Shown: positions 32,080 through 44,286 of the stretch, in pieces
Layout of the letters: each line of letters starts with the position of its first letter
How positions within the stretch are numbered: position 1 is the stretch's first letter
Assembly (NCBI GenBank): GCA_001599975.1
Contig: BCIO01000001.1
Location: forward strand, 3,324,293-3,388,292
From: Cystobasidiopsis lactophilus
Taxonomy: Eukaryota > Basidiomycota > Agaricostilbomycetes > Agaricostilbales > Chionosphaeraceae
DNA length: 64,000 nucleotides
Direction of reading: 5' to 3'
Notes under the pieces: model-generated
Told to the model about the DNA's origin: nothing
Seen by the model: the letters and a program-made list of their open reading frames with translations, nothing else
The model's database searches: none
Program-made: the position numbers and the translations under genes

Positions 32080-32643
32080 ATGTTTCCGGCCGTGCTCCGC
32101 GCCTCGACCTCGCGCCAGTTCAGCACTTCAGCGAAAGCATCAATAGTCTTCAGGAAAGGCTCGGCGCCCAAGAGAGGGCCAGTCCTGCCGAGCAGCTTCA
32201 ATGGCTTGACCCAAGAGCATTTGGACGAGCTGCAGGAGCCGCCGGCGCGCCCTCCAAAGCGGTTGGGCGTGGACTTCACCCAGATGACCCAAGATGTCCT
32301 CTTCGCCAAGGAGCTCTCGCTGGACGACCAGTGGGCCCGCAGCTCCCAGGTCTTCCCATCCCAAAGCGTCGAGAAGCTGGCCGGACCGGACCGCCAGCAC
32401 CGGCTCGCCTCTCGCACCGTGCCCGTCTCCGCCAACAGCCTGCCGTACGAGAGGGCATGGCAAATGCTGCACAACGTGCTGGGCGCCAGCTGGGTCAGGA
32501 AGGAGATTAAGGCGCAAGAGTACTACGAGAAGCCGACTGCCCAGCGCCATCGCCTCGCCAGCGAACGCCATCGTCGACGATTCAAGCACGCGGTTGGCAC
32601 TAAGGTGGCCTTAATCATGCGCATGAAGAAGAAGGGCTTGTAG
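32080..32643 (+). CDS. MRP21: Mitochondrial small-subunit ribosomal protein bS21m
   Basis: Component of the mitochondrial 37S ribosomal subunit. A single exon of 187 residues. The N-terminus MFPAVLRASTSRQFSTSAKA is a matrix presequence with a likely cleavage near RQFS. The S21 core is C-terminal: LPYERAWQMLHNVLGASWVR, EYYEKPTAQRHRLASERHRR and RFKHAVGTKVALIMRMKKKG, with the family's YYEKP and ERHRRRF signatures. The middle is a basidiomycete-style spacer. ATG 32080 is used because it directly begins the presequence. Confidence 0.92.
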   Translation: MFPAVLRASTSRQFSTSAKASIVFRKGSAPKRGPVLPSSFNGLTQEHLDELQEPPARPPKRLGVDFTQMTQDVLFAKELSLDDQWARSSQVFPSQSVEKLAGPDRQHRLASRTVPVSANSLPYERAWQMLHNVLGASWVRKEIKAQEYYEKPTAQRHRLASERHRRRFKHAVGTKVALIMRMKKKGL

Positions 32644-32983
32644 AGGGATCATTTGGAGACGTGCGTTTTGCTTTCCTCCTAGTCACGTCTTGCCCATTAT
32701 TGATCCCAAGCACACAGAGTTCGAGTGGAGTATCATGTTACATGTTGCAAAGTTGCAAGAAGAGGAAAATGGGTCAAGCCAAAAGGAGACCGAACAAGCG
32801 TTTCGAAATAAAAGGTGTGCAAGCGCTCTTTGAGCACCCTCAGGCGAAAGATGAATGACTTTGAACTGGAATTTTGCTGCAGGCTTTGGAAGAACAAGAA
32901 GGGAAAACAACACCATTAGAAAGCTTTTGGGACATAGCGAAAGGTTTTTGGTGGTGGTGGAGGCAGATTCGCGCAGGAGGCGA
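32644..32983. other. Convergent 3' region
   Basis: Gap between the MRP21 and NBR1-like stop codons. No coding signal; presumably two 3' UTRs. Confidence 0.45.
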
Positions 32984-35900
32984 TCATGGAGCCGAGTCCT
33001 CGTCGGAAAGGATGATGAACTCTTCGTCACCCAGTCGCTCCTCCTCTTCGGGGTCGATCTCGCTCTCCTCCTCGACCACGACGCCATTCTCGCCGGCGAC
33101 GGATGGGGCCTTGGACGATGGGGCGTCCTCGACGGTGGGCGCCTCCACGGGTGGCTGGGGGAACTGGACGGAAGAGGACAGGGAGTCGCTGTTGGAGTCG
33201 GCCTCGACAACGATCCTGGGAAATTGTAGAGCTGCATTTAGACCTTGTAAAACCAGCCAAAATGTGACAAAGCTTACTCGCACCAGAGGCGGTCGCCAAA
33301 GCGGTCGCCGTCCTGAATGAAGCGCCAGAAGGACATGTCTGCGCAACAAAGCTGCTTGAGCTGCGAGCAAAGAGCAGAACAGGAGGAATAGAACGCACAT
33401 CGGCCGGGGGCTTCAGGGGCGCGCATGTTGCATGAGACCTCAACAATCTCGCCACGCTTGCACTGGGGAACGACGACCACGGACTCGGAGCCGCCGATCA
33501 TGTTGTGGAAGCCGCCGACGTTGATGAGCTCGGTGCGCTCGGGCCAGTCGCGGGTGCCGGCGTTCTTGATGCGCCACACCTTGGTGAACATCTGTTCGCC
33601 CACATCGACACAAGAGCAGGAACCGTCAGGTCTAGTTCACAGCTCTATGTGAAGCAGTGAAAACACGAACAGCGTTGGGAGGGACAACGGTGCCATCCTC
33701 GATGGTCACATCGCTGACAAATTTGGCAGACAAGGGCGACAGCACAACGTCCTCGTAGTCTGGCGCGTTGGTGGTGTACTGCTGAGGTCGGTCAGCGTGG
33801 TTGGTCACACCGCGGGTGGTGTAAGTGTGCGTCGCATCGTGCGAGCGCGTATATGGGTTTTCGGCCGTGGTAGGGCGAGTGTAAGGGTTGTTCGAGTCGC
33901 CGTGAATGACGGGCGCGGTGCGGATGTAGGCGCTCGAGCTTTTGGACTCAGAGGTGCGCTTGGTGAGCATCGGCTTGGGCTTCTCCTCGACCTCCTCCTC
34001 GACAACGACCGACTTGCGCGCCAAAGACGCAGGCGAGAGCGGGGCTGAAGACTCCCTCTTGAGCTCCGGCTCAGCAGGAGCGGTCTTCTTAGGCTTGACG
34101 CCTGTGCCGCGAGGCAAGGCCACGACCGGGTCGCGGGGGTGCGACTCCTTGATCTTGCCGGTCTTGAGCTCCTGGATCTTGTAGCGCTCGAGCTTGCCGG
34201 CCGAGTCGAGGTGGACTTCGACAACACAAGGGTAGTGGTTGATTTGAACGTCCATCTCGACCAAGCGGTCCAGAGGGTTGGAGGTGACGCGCTTGTGAGG
34301 TGCAGCGGCCGGCGACGAGGCACCGCGGCGGGCAGCCGCCAAGGTGTCGGTGGACAAATCACGCGGAGAGCGGATCTTGAGGAGGATGTGGTCCCGAGGG
34401 TGTTGTGGAATCCTGCGCAAAAATTAAGCTATAGGGGCCGAAATGCGAAGGGCAGAACGGAAGACGCACGGCAAAGCCTCGCTGTAGGGACGAAGGCCGG
34501 CTGCATCAGCGGCAAGCTTCTGCACTGAAGCAAGAAGGCCACCCACCAGTTCTCGCACAAGTCAAAGTCGGCGCAGTCTGGGTGTGAGCACTTGTACCGG
34601 ACGCCACGGACAGGCGAGCCGCAGGCGTCGCAAGTCACATAGGGGTGCAGCGTCTTGGACTCCAGGCCAGGGCCCAAGCCGGTGACGGGCTGGGCGATGG
34701 GCACAAACTTGTGGCCAGGGTGGACGTGGCGCAAGTTGGGCAGGCAGCGCTCGCACGAGTCAAAGTCAGGGCACTGCAAGCACTTGTGGCCTATATCATT
34801 GGATATTAGCATCAAACAGAAGCGAGACCTCAGGTAACATTACGTACGAACTCCGACGATTGCCTTGTCGCAAAGGTCGCAAGTCGCATCATGGCGCACG
34901 GTCGACTTCTTGGCGTCGCCTTGCTGCTGTTCACCCATATATTCAGCGCCGCTGGAAGACGCGATGAGAGGAAAGAGCGCACAGTAATGGGAGCGCCGTT
35001 GGGCAGAGCAGCCAAAGTTGGCGTGGTAGCCACGTCAGCCGCGAGCCCCGCGCCAAAAGTATCCTCGACCAAGGAGGTCATGCGAGCCAAGAACTCTTGC
35101 ATTCTGGGCGCCGTGGCGCTCTTGGGCGAGGCCGGGGTGTAAGCGGGCAGGTTCTTGGGCAGGCCGCGATGCTCCTGGCAGGCGGCGGCGCCGTGGTCTT
35201 TGGCCGAGTTGGCGGCCATGGCGGCAGCGATCTGGCGCAAGCTGCGCTCCTGCAGCTCTTGCAGCTTGGGCAAAGCAGGCGGAGGGGAGACGGCGGCTGT
35301 GCCGGGGACCGAAACTGGGGCGGCGTCAGGCACGAAGGAGGTAGGGTAGGCGCCGGGGAACGCAGCGGACGAGGCGGCCATAGAGGGCTCGACGCCATTG
35401 GGTGCCTTCTCGTCGGCGGCGGCGACCTCAGGGATGGGGATGGGCGTGGTAGGCTGGGAGTTGGACTTGGAGCCAGCAGCGAGCAAGCCTTGGACGGAGG
35501 GGTCCGCCTCGAACTTGTTCATGGTGACCTGAGCGGCGTCTTCCATGTCGTTGTTCTCGGATTCGACGTAATCGACGTAAGCGGGGTTGTAGCCGTTGCT
35601 GGTGCTGCCAGTGGGAGTGAGGGGGACGACCTGGAGGCGGACGGCTCGGCGGTTCTTGGAGTCGAGGGGGGCGCTCGAGAGGATGGCCTGGACGTGGTCC
35701 GAGACAAACGTGTCGAAGTCGGGCACGGCGACGGGGGCAGACAAGGGCTCGCGGTCGTCGAAGATCGCAAGAGTCCAAGAAGGCTTATCGGTTCCAGATG
35801 CGGCGCTTCCTAGAGCCGACACGCAGCGAGCTGGCCGTCCCTGGGTGAGCCTGGGGCTTGCAAGCGAACTGATATAGAGGAGAGCAGCTCACACTGGAGA

Positions 35901-36070
35901 CCGTTGTACAGAGCGACAGAGCTGGGATTGCCACTGAAGCTGGGAAGGACAGGGTGGCGATGAGGAAGTGCGTCCGTCACGACGCACAGCAAGCAGACTT
36001 ACCCCCAGCGCTTGGATTTGCCGTGGCTGGTCAAGACCTTGAAGACGTAGTCACCGTCAGAAGTAGCCAT
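32984..36070 (-). CDS. NBR1: NBR1-type selective autophagy receptor (ZZ and FW domains)
   Basis: Cargo receptor of selective autophagy or the Nbr1-mediated vacuolar pathway. The N-terminus MATSDGDYVFKVLTSHGKSK may be a reduced PB1-like strand. Disordered Pro/Ala-rich regions flank two ZZ zinc fingers: ATCDLCDKAIVGVRHKCLQC...DFDSCERC and VTCDACGSPVRGVRYKC...DFDLCENW. The FW (NBR1-like central) domain shows all four tryptophans in VWRI, DWPE, FWRF and LWCE. The protein ends EEFIILSDEDSAP, an acidic F-x-x-L LIR/AIM motif. No UBA domain follows. About nine exons. Divergent from the small membrane protein. Confidence 0.88.
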
Positions 36071-36349
36071 CTGAGCAGCAGACGAGCAGCTTTTCGTTCA
36101 GGAGCAAGAAACGGGGCTTCCCCCAGGATCTCGCTCCACAGCACGTCGTCAGCCTTGCTCTCGTGCAGCCACTGCTGGGTCCGCCGACCAACACAGCTCT
36201 CCCTGGCCCAACCAGCGGTGCTCGCCTGTCGCGCCTGACGCCCTCAGCAGGCCCGCAGAGGGGCAGCCTGGGCCATTGGAAGAGGGCAGCAGCCCAGCTG
36301 ATCGTCATTATTCCCTCGAACCTCTCCTGGCTCCATCGCTCCCTTATAA

Positions 36350-36932
36350 ATGGAAGTCATCGATCAACGCCGTGCATCCAGGCAGTCAGCTGGCGGCTAC
36401 GACCCGTTCGTGCGCGACCTTTGGCTCAGAGCGACGCCGGGGGCAAGAGCGACTCTGTTGTTGCTCGCTCTGGGCGGCCTCTTCCTCTTGCACCGAGCGT
36501 GGCAAAGACGGGCTGCCGAGCGTTTGAGGGTCCTACAATCTCGGCGCAGGGCCGGAATACCTGACTCAGAGTGAGTTCTCGCCTACATAGCTCCGCTTTT
36601 GCTGGCTCGAAATTTTGACCGCGATTGTTCTTGGTAACAGTACTCGAGCTTTCAGAATGTGCGGTGGAACCAAGATATTCTTTCTGATGATATGGCTAAC
36701 TATAAAAATACGCGGGTACAGAGCTTTTGTGGATGCCGAAACGAAAAGACTGGAGAAGGCGAAAGCCCAGCAGGCGCTGATGGCGGCCCGGCCTCACCGC
36801 AGCGCGACCGTGTCCACCGCTTCGAGAGCCCAAGCCCGGCAAAGTGATAGCGCTCTCCGTCCGAGGCACACCACATATGGCCAAAGTAGGCCATTTCTCA
36901 TGTGCTTCAAAAGGCGACCAGTCCTCACCTAG
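36350..36932 (+). CDS. Small single-pass membrane protein of unknown function
   Basis: I do not recognise the family. Exon 1 reads MEVIDQRRASRQSAGGYDPF, then a hydrophobic helix ARATLLLLALGGLFLLH flanked by RAWQRRAAERLR, so the C-terminus is probably cytosolic. The conserved-looking RRRAGIPDSDTRAFRIA spans one or two splice sites. A charged helix FVDAETKRLEKAKAQQAL follows. The second intron (GTGCGG donor, GGCTAAC branch site, TACAG acceptor) is inferred from the branch-point match. The tail and stop at 36930 are uncertain. Starts 279 bp from NBR1, divergently. Confidence 0.5.
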
Positions 36933-37024
36933 CGGTAGTGCCCCAATCGCCTTTCAAATCACCGCCGCCTCGCCTCTCTTACCCAGCCCTCCCTCCCAGC
37001 CAACCTCGGCCTTCCAGGCAAGCC

Positions 37025-38966
37025 ATGTCACCTTCGCCTCTCAACGTGGGCCGAAAGCGCTCTGCCCGGCCGGACGACGAGGACGACGAGCCTGAACCTG
37101 AAATGCAAGAAAAGAAGCGACGCGTCGCAGGTCGAACACATGGCGGACAAGAGCGCCTTTCGGCAGGCCCGCCAGCTGCCAGCGGCAGTCGCAAGCGGCG
37201 AGCTGATGATGACGAGGATCTGGATGAGGCAGAAGAGCCGCCTCGGAAAGAGCTGCGCCGGTCTCAAGCAACGGATGACTCCTCTCTTGTGCGCCGAGAA
37301 CAGCAGCAACGGCGGAAGAAGCGCAAGAGCGATGTGCCGGGCGCTTTGATCACGAACGACAGCTCGAGCGACGAAGAAGAAGACGTCGAGATGCTCGACA
37401 CCTCTACGAACCGAGCAACCCAGAAAAGAGACCGGTCGACGTCCAAAGCAGAGGGCGAAGAGTCGGAGCCGGAGGAGCATCCACCGCACCAAAGGCGCCG
37501 CGTGGAGGAGGCGGCCACCCAAACGGTCGACGAGGAGATGCCTGCAGCTGCACCAGAGCCCGATGCCGAGGACGAACCTGTAGAAGAAGAGGCGGAAGAG
37601 CCTGAAGAGCAGGAAGTCAACGCTGGCACCGTGTGGGAGAACTTTGCCGGGCACAAATTTCGCATGTCCGCAGACGGCATCGAAGAGAAGCTCGTTTTGG
37701 TCAAGGTCATCCAGGCCAAATTCAACATGGTTCGTTTTCTGAAGTCTCTCCGAGGGAGATTGAGTATTCTCACCGCTGTCGCAGCCTGCCGACTCGAGGC
37801 ATCCGGACCGCAACGCGACCGAAACCGTCCTCAAAGAGCGCTGGGTGTCCAGAGAAGAGTTCAACGCACTCAAGCTGGCTCGCCGTCTTGGATGGCAACC
37901 GGACGATGAGGCAGACGACGAAGACGTACCGCGATCCGAGCGCGACGAGCACTTCGACAGCGCAGAAGTGCCGATGGCCGGCGAGGCGGACGATGGCGAA
38001 GAGCAGGCTGAGACCTCTATTTATTTCACAAAAGGTTCGAGGACGCCTCTATACGACAGCCCAAATCGGTCCGCCTCCGTCTCGATGAGCGGCGCTGCTG
38101 CTCGAATGGCGAACGGGCGACTGCGGCTGCCCAGCAACTTTGTCGCTCGGTCCGTCACGCCCAGACGCTCTCTGGTCACCCTCAATCAGGACTCCATCTC
38201 CTCAGCTAAGCGCAGACAAAAGCGGTCACAAAGCGTGGCGTCCGGCTTGGGCTCAGACCGCGGCACTCCCGCTCCCCCATCTCTCCCGGCTCCGACGCAA
38301 GACGCTGCAGTTTTGTCCACAGCGCCCCAATTGGCGGCACCCCAAGCAGAAGCCGTCAAGCAAGAGAGCCCGGCACCGCCTACCATCTCGAAGTCCAAAT
38401 CGACTCCGGCTTTCTCCTTCGGGCCCTCGACCTCGACGCCGCTCCCTTCTCCTGCCGTTGAAATCAAGCCTACTCCCCTCTCCCCTTTGAAGCAGGAGTC
38501 GTCCGCTCCAGCGGCGTTCAACTTTGGGCCCTCTGCCCCGGCCAACCCTCCCCTCGCCTCGCAGCCTGCGTTCAACTTTGCAGCGTCCAAGCCTGCGCCA
38601 GTGCCTGCGACCTCTTCGCCAGCGCCCTTTTCGTTCAACTCGGCCGCCACCTCTAAACCCGCTCAGCCGCCGGCGACCCCTGCTCCTTTCTCCTTTGTCC
38701 CGGCAGCGACTTCCACGCCCAACGGCACTTCTGGTGAGTCTTGTGTTCTAATTTATTTGCCCTAGTCTGCGGCTCAACTAGAGTTTGTTACAGGTGCTCC
38801 CGCTGCGCCTTCTCCGTTTTCGTTCAATGCCGCGCCGACGCCTCCCGCCGCTGCAGGGCCTTCCTCACCTGCGCCGTTCGTCTTCTCAGCGCCGCCTACA
38901 GCGCCGGCATCTCCTCAAATAGGAGGTCGTCGGCCTCAAAGGCCACTGCCCAATCGTAGGAGATAG
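37025..38966 (+). CDS. FG-repeat nucleoporin-like protein
   Basis: Likely a nuclear-basket type nucleoporin. The N-terminal third is Lys/Arg- and acidic-rich (KRSARPDDEDDEPEPEMQEK) with bipartite nuclear-localisation character. A short conserved block KLVLVKVIQAKFNM joins over an intron to SREEFNALKLARRLGWQPDD. A second block reads SIYFTKGSRTPLYDSPN. The C-terminal half is Ser/Pro/Ala-rich with spaced FxFG/FNFG motifs (FSFGPS, FNFGPS, FNFAAS, FSFNSA, FSFVPA, FSFNAA, FVFSAP) and ends RPQRPLPNRRR. FG repeats bind karyopherins. Which nucleoporin it corresponds to (Nup60/Nup153-like) is not settled by sequence alone. Confidence 0.65.
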
Positions 38967-39132
38967 ACGAAGGCCATGAAACAGGAGATAATGAGCGCGC
39001 AAAAGCATAACATTTGATGCCTTTATTCCGTGTACCAGACACCTTTGAAGCTTTGCGAATTGGGAGCAGCCGCTCAACGTCGTGGAGTCGGTTCAATCTA
39101 AGGGGTGAATCTATTGTACAACAAGAAGCCCG

Positions 39133-41648
39133 CTATTTGGCGGCTTTGCTTCGAGGCTTCTTCGCCGAAGGCTTGGAGGAGGCCGCAGCATCTGGGGCCT
39201 TCCTTTTGGCGGCCGGCTTTTTTGGGCTGGCAGTTGCAGCAGCAGCAGGCGGCAAATTCGTGTATCCGGCACTCTCGCATTCTTGCAAGCATCGGGCCAT
39301 GAGCTCTTCCCAGCTGACACCAGTCATTGCCTGCAGTGTGGAGGCTTCAGCCTTCCCCCGAAAGAAAGACAGAGCAAGAAACGCACGCCAAAGAGAGAGT
39401 CGTCATCCCTCTTCGTCAGTTTCGCCTTGGTCAAAGATGGCCAGATCTATCATCAGCAAACATCAACCACATGCAGACTCCGATGTGCGGCAAGACCTAC
39501 GATTCCGTAGCAGAATCGAGCCAGTAATCTCGGGTCCGTTCGGAAGTGGCAAGCAGCACAACACTTCTGGAACAGCTCTTCGTCAAATTCGGCGGCGCGC
39601 TTTCCTGAGCTTGCCGTGAGTGGACCATCCCGACAGACGGTACAGTTGCCGCATCTGCCATTTGGCACCGAGTCGCCGTCTTCGAAGTGCTCGGCCAAGC
39701 GCAGCGCGATGCACCGGTCGCCCTCGAACAAGTCAAGTACGCTGTCCAGCCTGTCCACCTCTTCGACTTCTTTCTCTTGCGCCTTGGCATGCAGGGCCTC
39801 GCCGATCTCGTTGGCCTCTGGCGAATCAGGTTCCGGAAGTGGTTTCAGGATCTGGTAGACTTGGTGCTGCAAGGAGCCCTTGAGGCCTTCGATGACGCCT
39901 TCCTTTTCCCAGCGCCAAAGCTTGCCAGCGAAGAGAGTTCGGCCAAGATGGACTTCATCGTCAAAAGTGAGCGTCGACACGCCCGTGCGGCCGACTTTTC
40001 GCCTGGCTCGGATAAGGACGGCGGCCTCCGACTGGTCCTCTTCGAGCGTTTCTGGCTGGAGGGTCTTCCACGTCCAGCCGCCGTACACCGGGCTTTGACA
40101 TCTCACGAAGCCGTAATCGAGCTCCAAGGAGGCCCACAGCAACCGAAGCGAAGTTTCAGTGATGTCGCGCCTAGCGACAGCGTCAGTGTCATTGCTCGAT
40201 TGTCAGAAGCATACGAGCTCACTCGACCGATTCGCGGTACAGCATGGCATAGATGCATCCATCGGGGCTGTCTTTGGCCATCTGGCACACACTGTCCACC
40301 CACTCGAGGACACCAAGCCTGCTTGGGGAAGCGGCGCGAGCGAAAGATTCCAGCAAGCCGCGGTCTTCTGGCCACACAAGCGCCAAGCACTTGGAGGGCA
40401 GTCCATCACGACCGGCTCTGCCGACTTCCTGGGCATAGCCTTCTCGGCTCTTGGGGATGTTGAAGTGGACGATCTGTCTGATGTTGGATTTGTTGATTCC
40501 TAGTGGCCTTTGAATCAGTATGAGGCAGACGAGATGTCTCAGGAAAGAACCGCTCACCTAATCCAAAAGCAATGGTGGCGACGATGCTGGGCGCAGAAAT
40601 CAGACCTCTTCCCGGAAGACGACAAAACGACGCAGCTCACATAGAATCGTCAGTTGCCTGCATAAAGCTGTCTTGGGTCTCGGTGCGAACGTCTCGGTCG
40701 GCTCCGGCGTGGTAGAATTTCGCCCATCCGGGCTTCACTTGGTTCAGAGCGCGAGTCAAGAACTCAGTCTGCTTCTGAGCGGTTGTGTATATGATGGTGG
40801 GACCACTGCAGTCGGACAGGAAGCTCAGAAGCTGGTTGAACTTGTCTTCAAAGTCTTCGGCGTAAGAAACCTGGAGAGACAGGTTGGAGCGGTAGCTGGA
40901 AGAGCGGAAAACGCCCTCTTTTTGAGAAATGTCGAAGCGGTGGCAGATACCACCAATCACAACAGCCGGAGCGGTTGCCGTCAGGCCCAAGACGACCTTT
41001 GCGCCAACTTCCTCGCCAAATCGGGCAATTTTGTAGAAGTCGGGGCGGAAGGAGGAGCCGTACTCCTACTCATAAAATGAGTATGGCTGTTCCAGAAATT
41101 TAAAAGAGCAACCAGACGCACCGAGACACTTAATCAAGTCACTAGGTTGGACAGGCCCCAACAAAAGTGGAGGTGGCAACTTACCAGTGAGCCTCATCAA
41201 TGGCCAACAAAGAGATGTTGAGGCCGGACATCATCATTCGGAAAGATTGCATGTTGAGCCTCTCGGGAGCCACATAGAGCAGTTTCAGCGTGCCGTCTCG
41301 AATCGATTGCCGGACCTCTTCGAAGGTCTCTGTATCTTGCGTCGAGTTCATGGAGTTGGCTGGCAGTCCCAGAGCGTGAAGCGAGTCCGTTTGATCCTTC
41401 ATCAACGATATGAGCGGCGAGATGACGATGCTGAGGCCGGGCAACACCAAAGCAGGGAGCTGGTACAGCAAGCTCTTGCCACTGCCCGTGTTGGCCACGG
41501 CCAGCGTGTTCTTGCCCTCGACCAAAATCCTTCGCAGACATGGCTCTTGGATGCCTCGCAGCTTTGCGTGCCCAAAGGAGTTCTCGAGGTGCACCATCGC
41601 ATCTTTGAAACGGTGTTCGCCGAACGTCGCCGCTTCGAGAGGGGCCAT
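39133..41648 (-). CDS. RecQ-family DNA helicase
   Basis: 3'-5' DNA helicase of replication and recombination. It starts [20 protein letters not shown] and has the RecQ-type entry [20 protein letters not shown]. Motifs are Walker [33 protein letters not shown] split by an intron, [25 protein letters not shown], and motif [19 protein letters not shown]-terminal zinc-like segment reads [19 protein letters not shown] basic tail ([19 protein letters not shown]) looks like a nuclear signal. No HRDC domain is visible, so it is not a typical Sgs1/BLM. About eight exons. Confidence 0.87.
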
Positions 41649-41969
41649 CAGCGGCAACAGAGCGCGCACTGAATGTTCTTTTCTGCTTGGCGGTCTGCCT
41701 GGATCGACGTTGACGCCTCAGTGGACGCCTCACCGTGACGGTGGCGACAAACAAACAAAAAAGCCGACCGCGACTTGAGCGGAGGTCCGCAAGCTGTGCA
41801 GCTCTTTCGCAGACGAGTGATGACTCCTGACTGGTCAGAGGCTTGCGAGTAGGGGGACCGTGACAGAACAAGCCGATTTGCGCCAAAGGGTGTGGCTGCC
41901 ACAGGTGACAGCAAGTGCTGGGATTTCCCTCTTTCGTTGCAGCTTCAACGCGCTCGTACAAGATCAAAG

Positions 41970-43921
41970 TCAAATCAAGTCTGAGTTGTGGCCACCGCCA
42001 TGGTCCGTCGAGCCGTAAGCGTCCGGACGCTGATGCAGCAGCAACCTGGCCCGCTCCCCCCAAGGCACCGTCCTCCTTTTGATCTCGCTTACCAAACCCA
42101 GCGTCAAAGAAGCAATCGACTCTGCTCTGCTGCCAAGGTACAGCACAGCGGTCAGCAGGGAGAGGCAGCCGAGCGCGCCAGAGTCGCCGAGCCGAGCATA
42201 AGCCGATTGGCCTTGGCTCTCTTCAATGGCGACCTCAACCTCAAAAGTCCCTTGAGCACCAAATTGGAGCATACGAGAAGAGCCGTGCGAGTCGATCACG
42301 CCAGAGACGCCGGTTGGCGAGCCATCACACAACAAGATGCTGGTCCTTCTTTCGAGGGCGCGGACTCGCAGCTCTTGAAAGCGTGCTATGCCAATCATCA
42401 AGTCTGGAACGCTGCAAGGAAGAAGCTCGACAGAAGGCCGGATCAAAGCGGGAAGTGGAAGCGGGAAGGACGAATCGTGGCAAATTTGTGGGACCAGAGT
42501 GAGGTTGGCGAACGCCCTTGAGTGCTTGTGAGGTTGACGAGCCAGGGCAAGCTCCACCACAGATGATGGTGTGGCCAGTCCAGGTCGAGTTGGGTAGGAT
42601 TCGACGAGCGGCAGCAAGTGGCGCTTCGAGTAGGTCCACAAGGGTGAAGGACTTTTGGGACCAACCAAGGCGACCGAGTTGAACCTCTTGCCTCTTGGAT
42701 CCGGGTAAGAGAAGGAGGGCGCGACATGGACTCCGTACTGGAGAGCAATTTCGTGGGTCGACAGGTAGAGCTGCTCCAGCTCGGCATAGCTTTGGAGGTA
42801 TACGCCCGCTTCTGGCCAAAGGACCAGTCGAGCACCTCTGGAAGCTGACATGCGAGTGTCGTGGAGGTATTTGTCCAGCGGCGCGTCCAACCCTGGAAGC
42901 GCACACCCCATCTTGACCTGTACCGCGTCCACAGTCACCCCGGGCCTGAAGTTCGTCGATAGCAAAGCCAGCAGGAGAAGTGCGGCAATAGGCTTTTTCC
43001 TGTTCCTTTCTCGCTCCGGAACGACTTGCAGGGAATCGACAGCCTCGACATCGACCAAAGTTGCCACTTCGAGCGATGAAGCCGGTTCGTAGAAGGTGGA
43101 GACGAGGAGAGCAAACGACCAGGCCATGAGGGCTTCAAGGAAGTCTAGCAGAGGGAATCCGCCATAGAATGCCAGGGTCAGGAGGGAGTCGTTGGCGGAA
43201 CCTGGCCAAGCTGCGAATCTGCCAAGTGGCGACCAGCGGGCCAAGAGGGCGTTCCCCAGCGACCACACCAATGGCTATATGACATAGCTCTGAGACAACA
43301 CTTCTTGTAATAGGAGGTAGAGAGGCTCACGGCGGCCAAGAAAGCCTTACGTGAGGCGGCCACGCCAAAGGAAGCCAGAAGGACGTAGCAGTTGATCTGG
43401 GCCGGTCAACGATGCAACCATGAAAGAGAGCCAGTATTCCCGAAATGCCCTGTGCAATTGTTAAACCAGCCTGCACAGAACGGACGAGAGGCAACGGTGC
43501 TCACGGGCTCGAGAATCCGAAGGCGCTGGCCTTGACTTGCGCGGCTGTACACCGACTGCGCCTCCCATATCCTGGACACGAGAGTTGTGAGGAGAGACGG
43601 CGGCAGGTGGTAGGTTTTGGCAAGTTCATGGTGGCGAATTTGAGCATAAGCTGGATCGGCACTGTCATAGCCCAGATTGGGCGCCAAGTCCTCCCAAGTT
43701 GTACTTGAAGGCGCCGCTTGAGTCCTAAGTCTTTTGACGACTCTATCCGGCATCTTGGACAGAGGAAGGGTGGACAAATGGCGCAGAACAGCCAATGCTT
43801 CCTCGGCCTCCATGCCGTCCAGCTTCTCTTCCCAGTCTTGCAGTCCGTGCTCCTTGATCAGCTCTTCGGGACTCGACCTTTGCGAGCTGCCGCCGGCAGA
43901 GCTCTTGTGTAGTGAACGCAT
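41970..43921 (-). CDS. Lnt-like nitrilase/N-acyltransferase with N-terminal extension
   Basis: Exon 3 (41970-43274) matches bacterial apolipoprotein N-acyltransferase-type nitrilases: membrane helices (DFLEALMAWSFALLVSTFY, AALLLLALLSTNF), then the catalytic domain with LVLWPEAGVYLQS (Glu), KRHLLPLVESYP (Lys) and LVPQICHDSSFPLPL (Cys). Exon 2 (43331-43396) adds the helix YVLLASFGVAASRKAFLAA. No in-frame ATG precedes it, since a TGA lies just upstream. The best model therefore splices, phase 0 at both junctions, to exon 1 (43505-43921), MRSLHKSSAGGSSQRSSPEE, a mitochondrial-looking soluble region of unknown family. The Lnt part is firm. The fusion is inferred; two adjacent genes remain possible. 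Confidence 0.65.
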
Positions 43922-44286
43922 GCTGGAGGAACAGAGCGGGGCGACAGGGGTTGCGACGGCGGCAGCGCAGCGAGAGCACGCATAGGCCTTGGTGATGTCG
44001 GCGTGTTTAGGCGAATGGCGTGCGAGCACCTAAGCCTTAAAAGCACACGTCGAAGCCAGCGGCGCTCGCAGAAGAGAACAATGGTGTGCGCAGGTTTCGG
44101 AGTCGCTGCCTCAGGTGCCTCGAGCTATGTACTTGCGGTTTGGCAATGTCAAGCACAGAGGATCTCGCTGAGGATGCTTTAGATCGCAAAGAGTAGAAAA
44201 CGACAGAGTTCTCGCGAGACACATTGCATGACGAGCTGCAGGGCAGCAAACACATAAGGAAAGGCGGAGAAGAGGGACGCAATAGA
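43922..44286. other. Intergenic region
   Basis: Promoter of the Lnt-like gene and 3' UTR of RRS1, both on the minus strand. Nothing else recognised. Confidence 0.4.

Noticed and set aside
41197-42063. 288-codon minus-strand frame upstream of RecQ
   Set aside because: Overlaps RecQ exon 1 in another frame and is Arg/Ala-rich, without motifs or codon bias.
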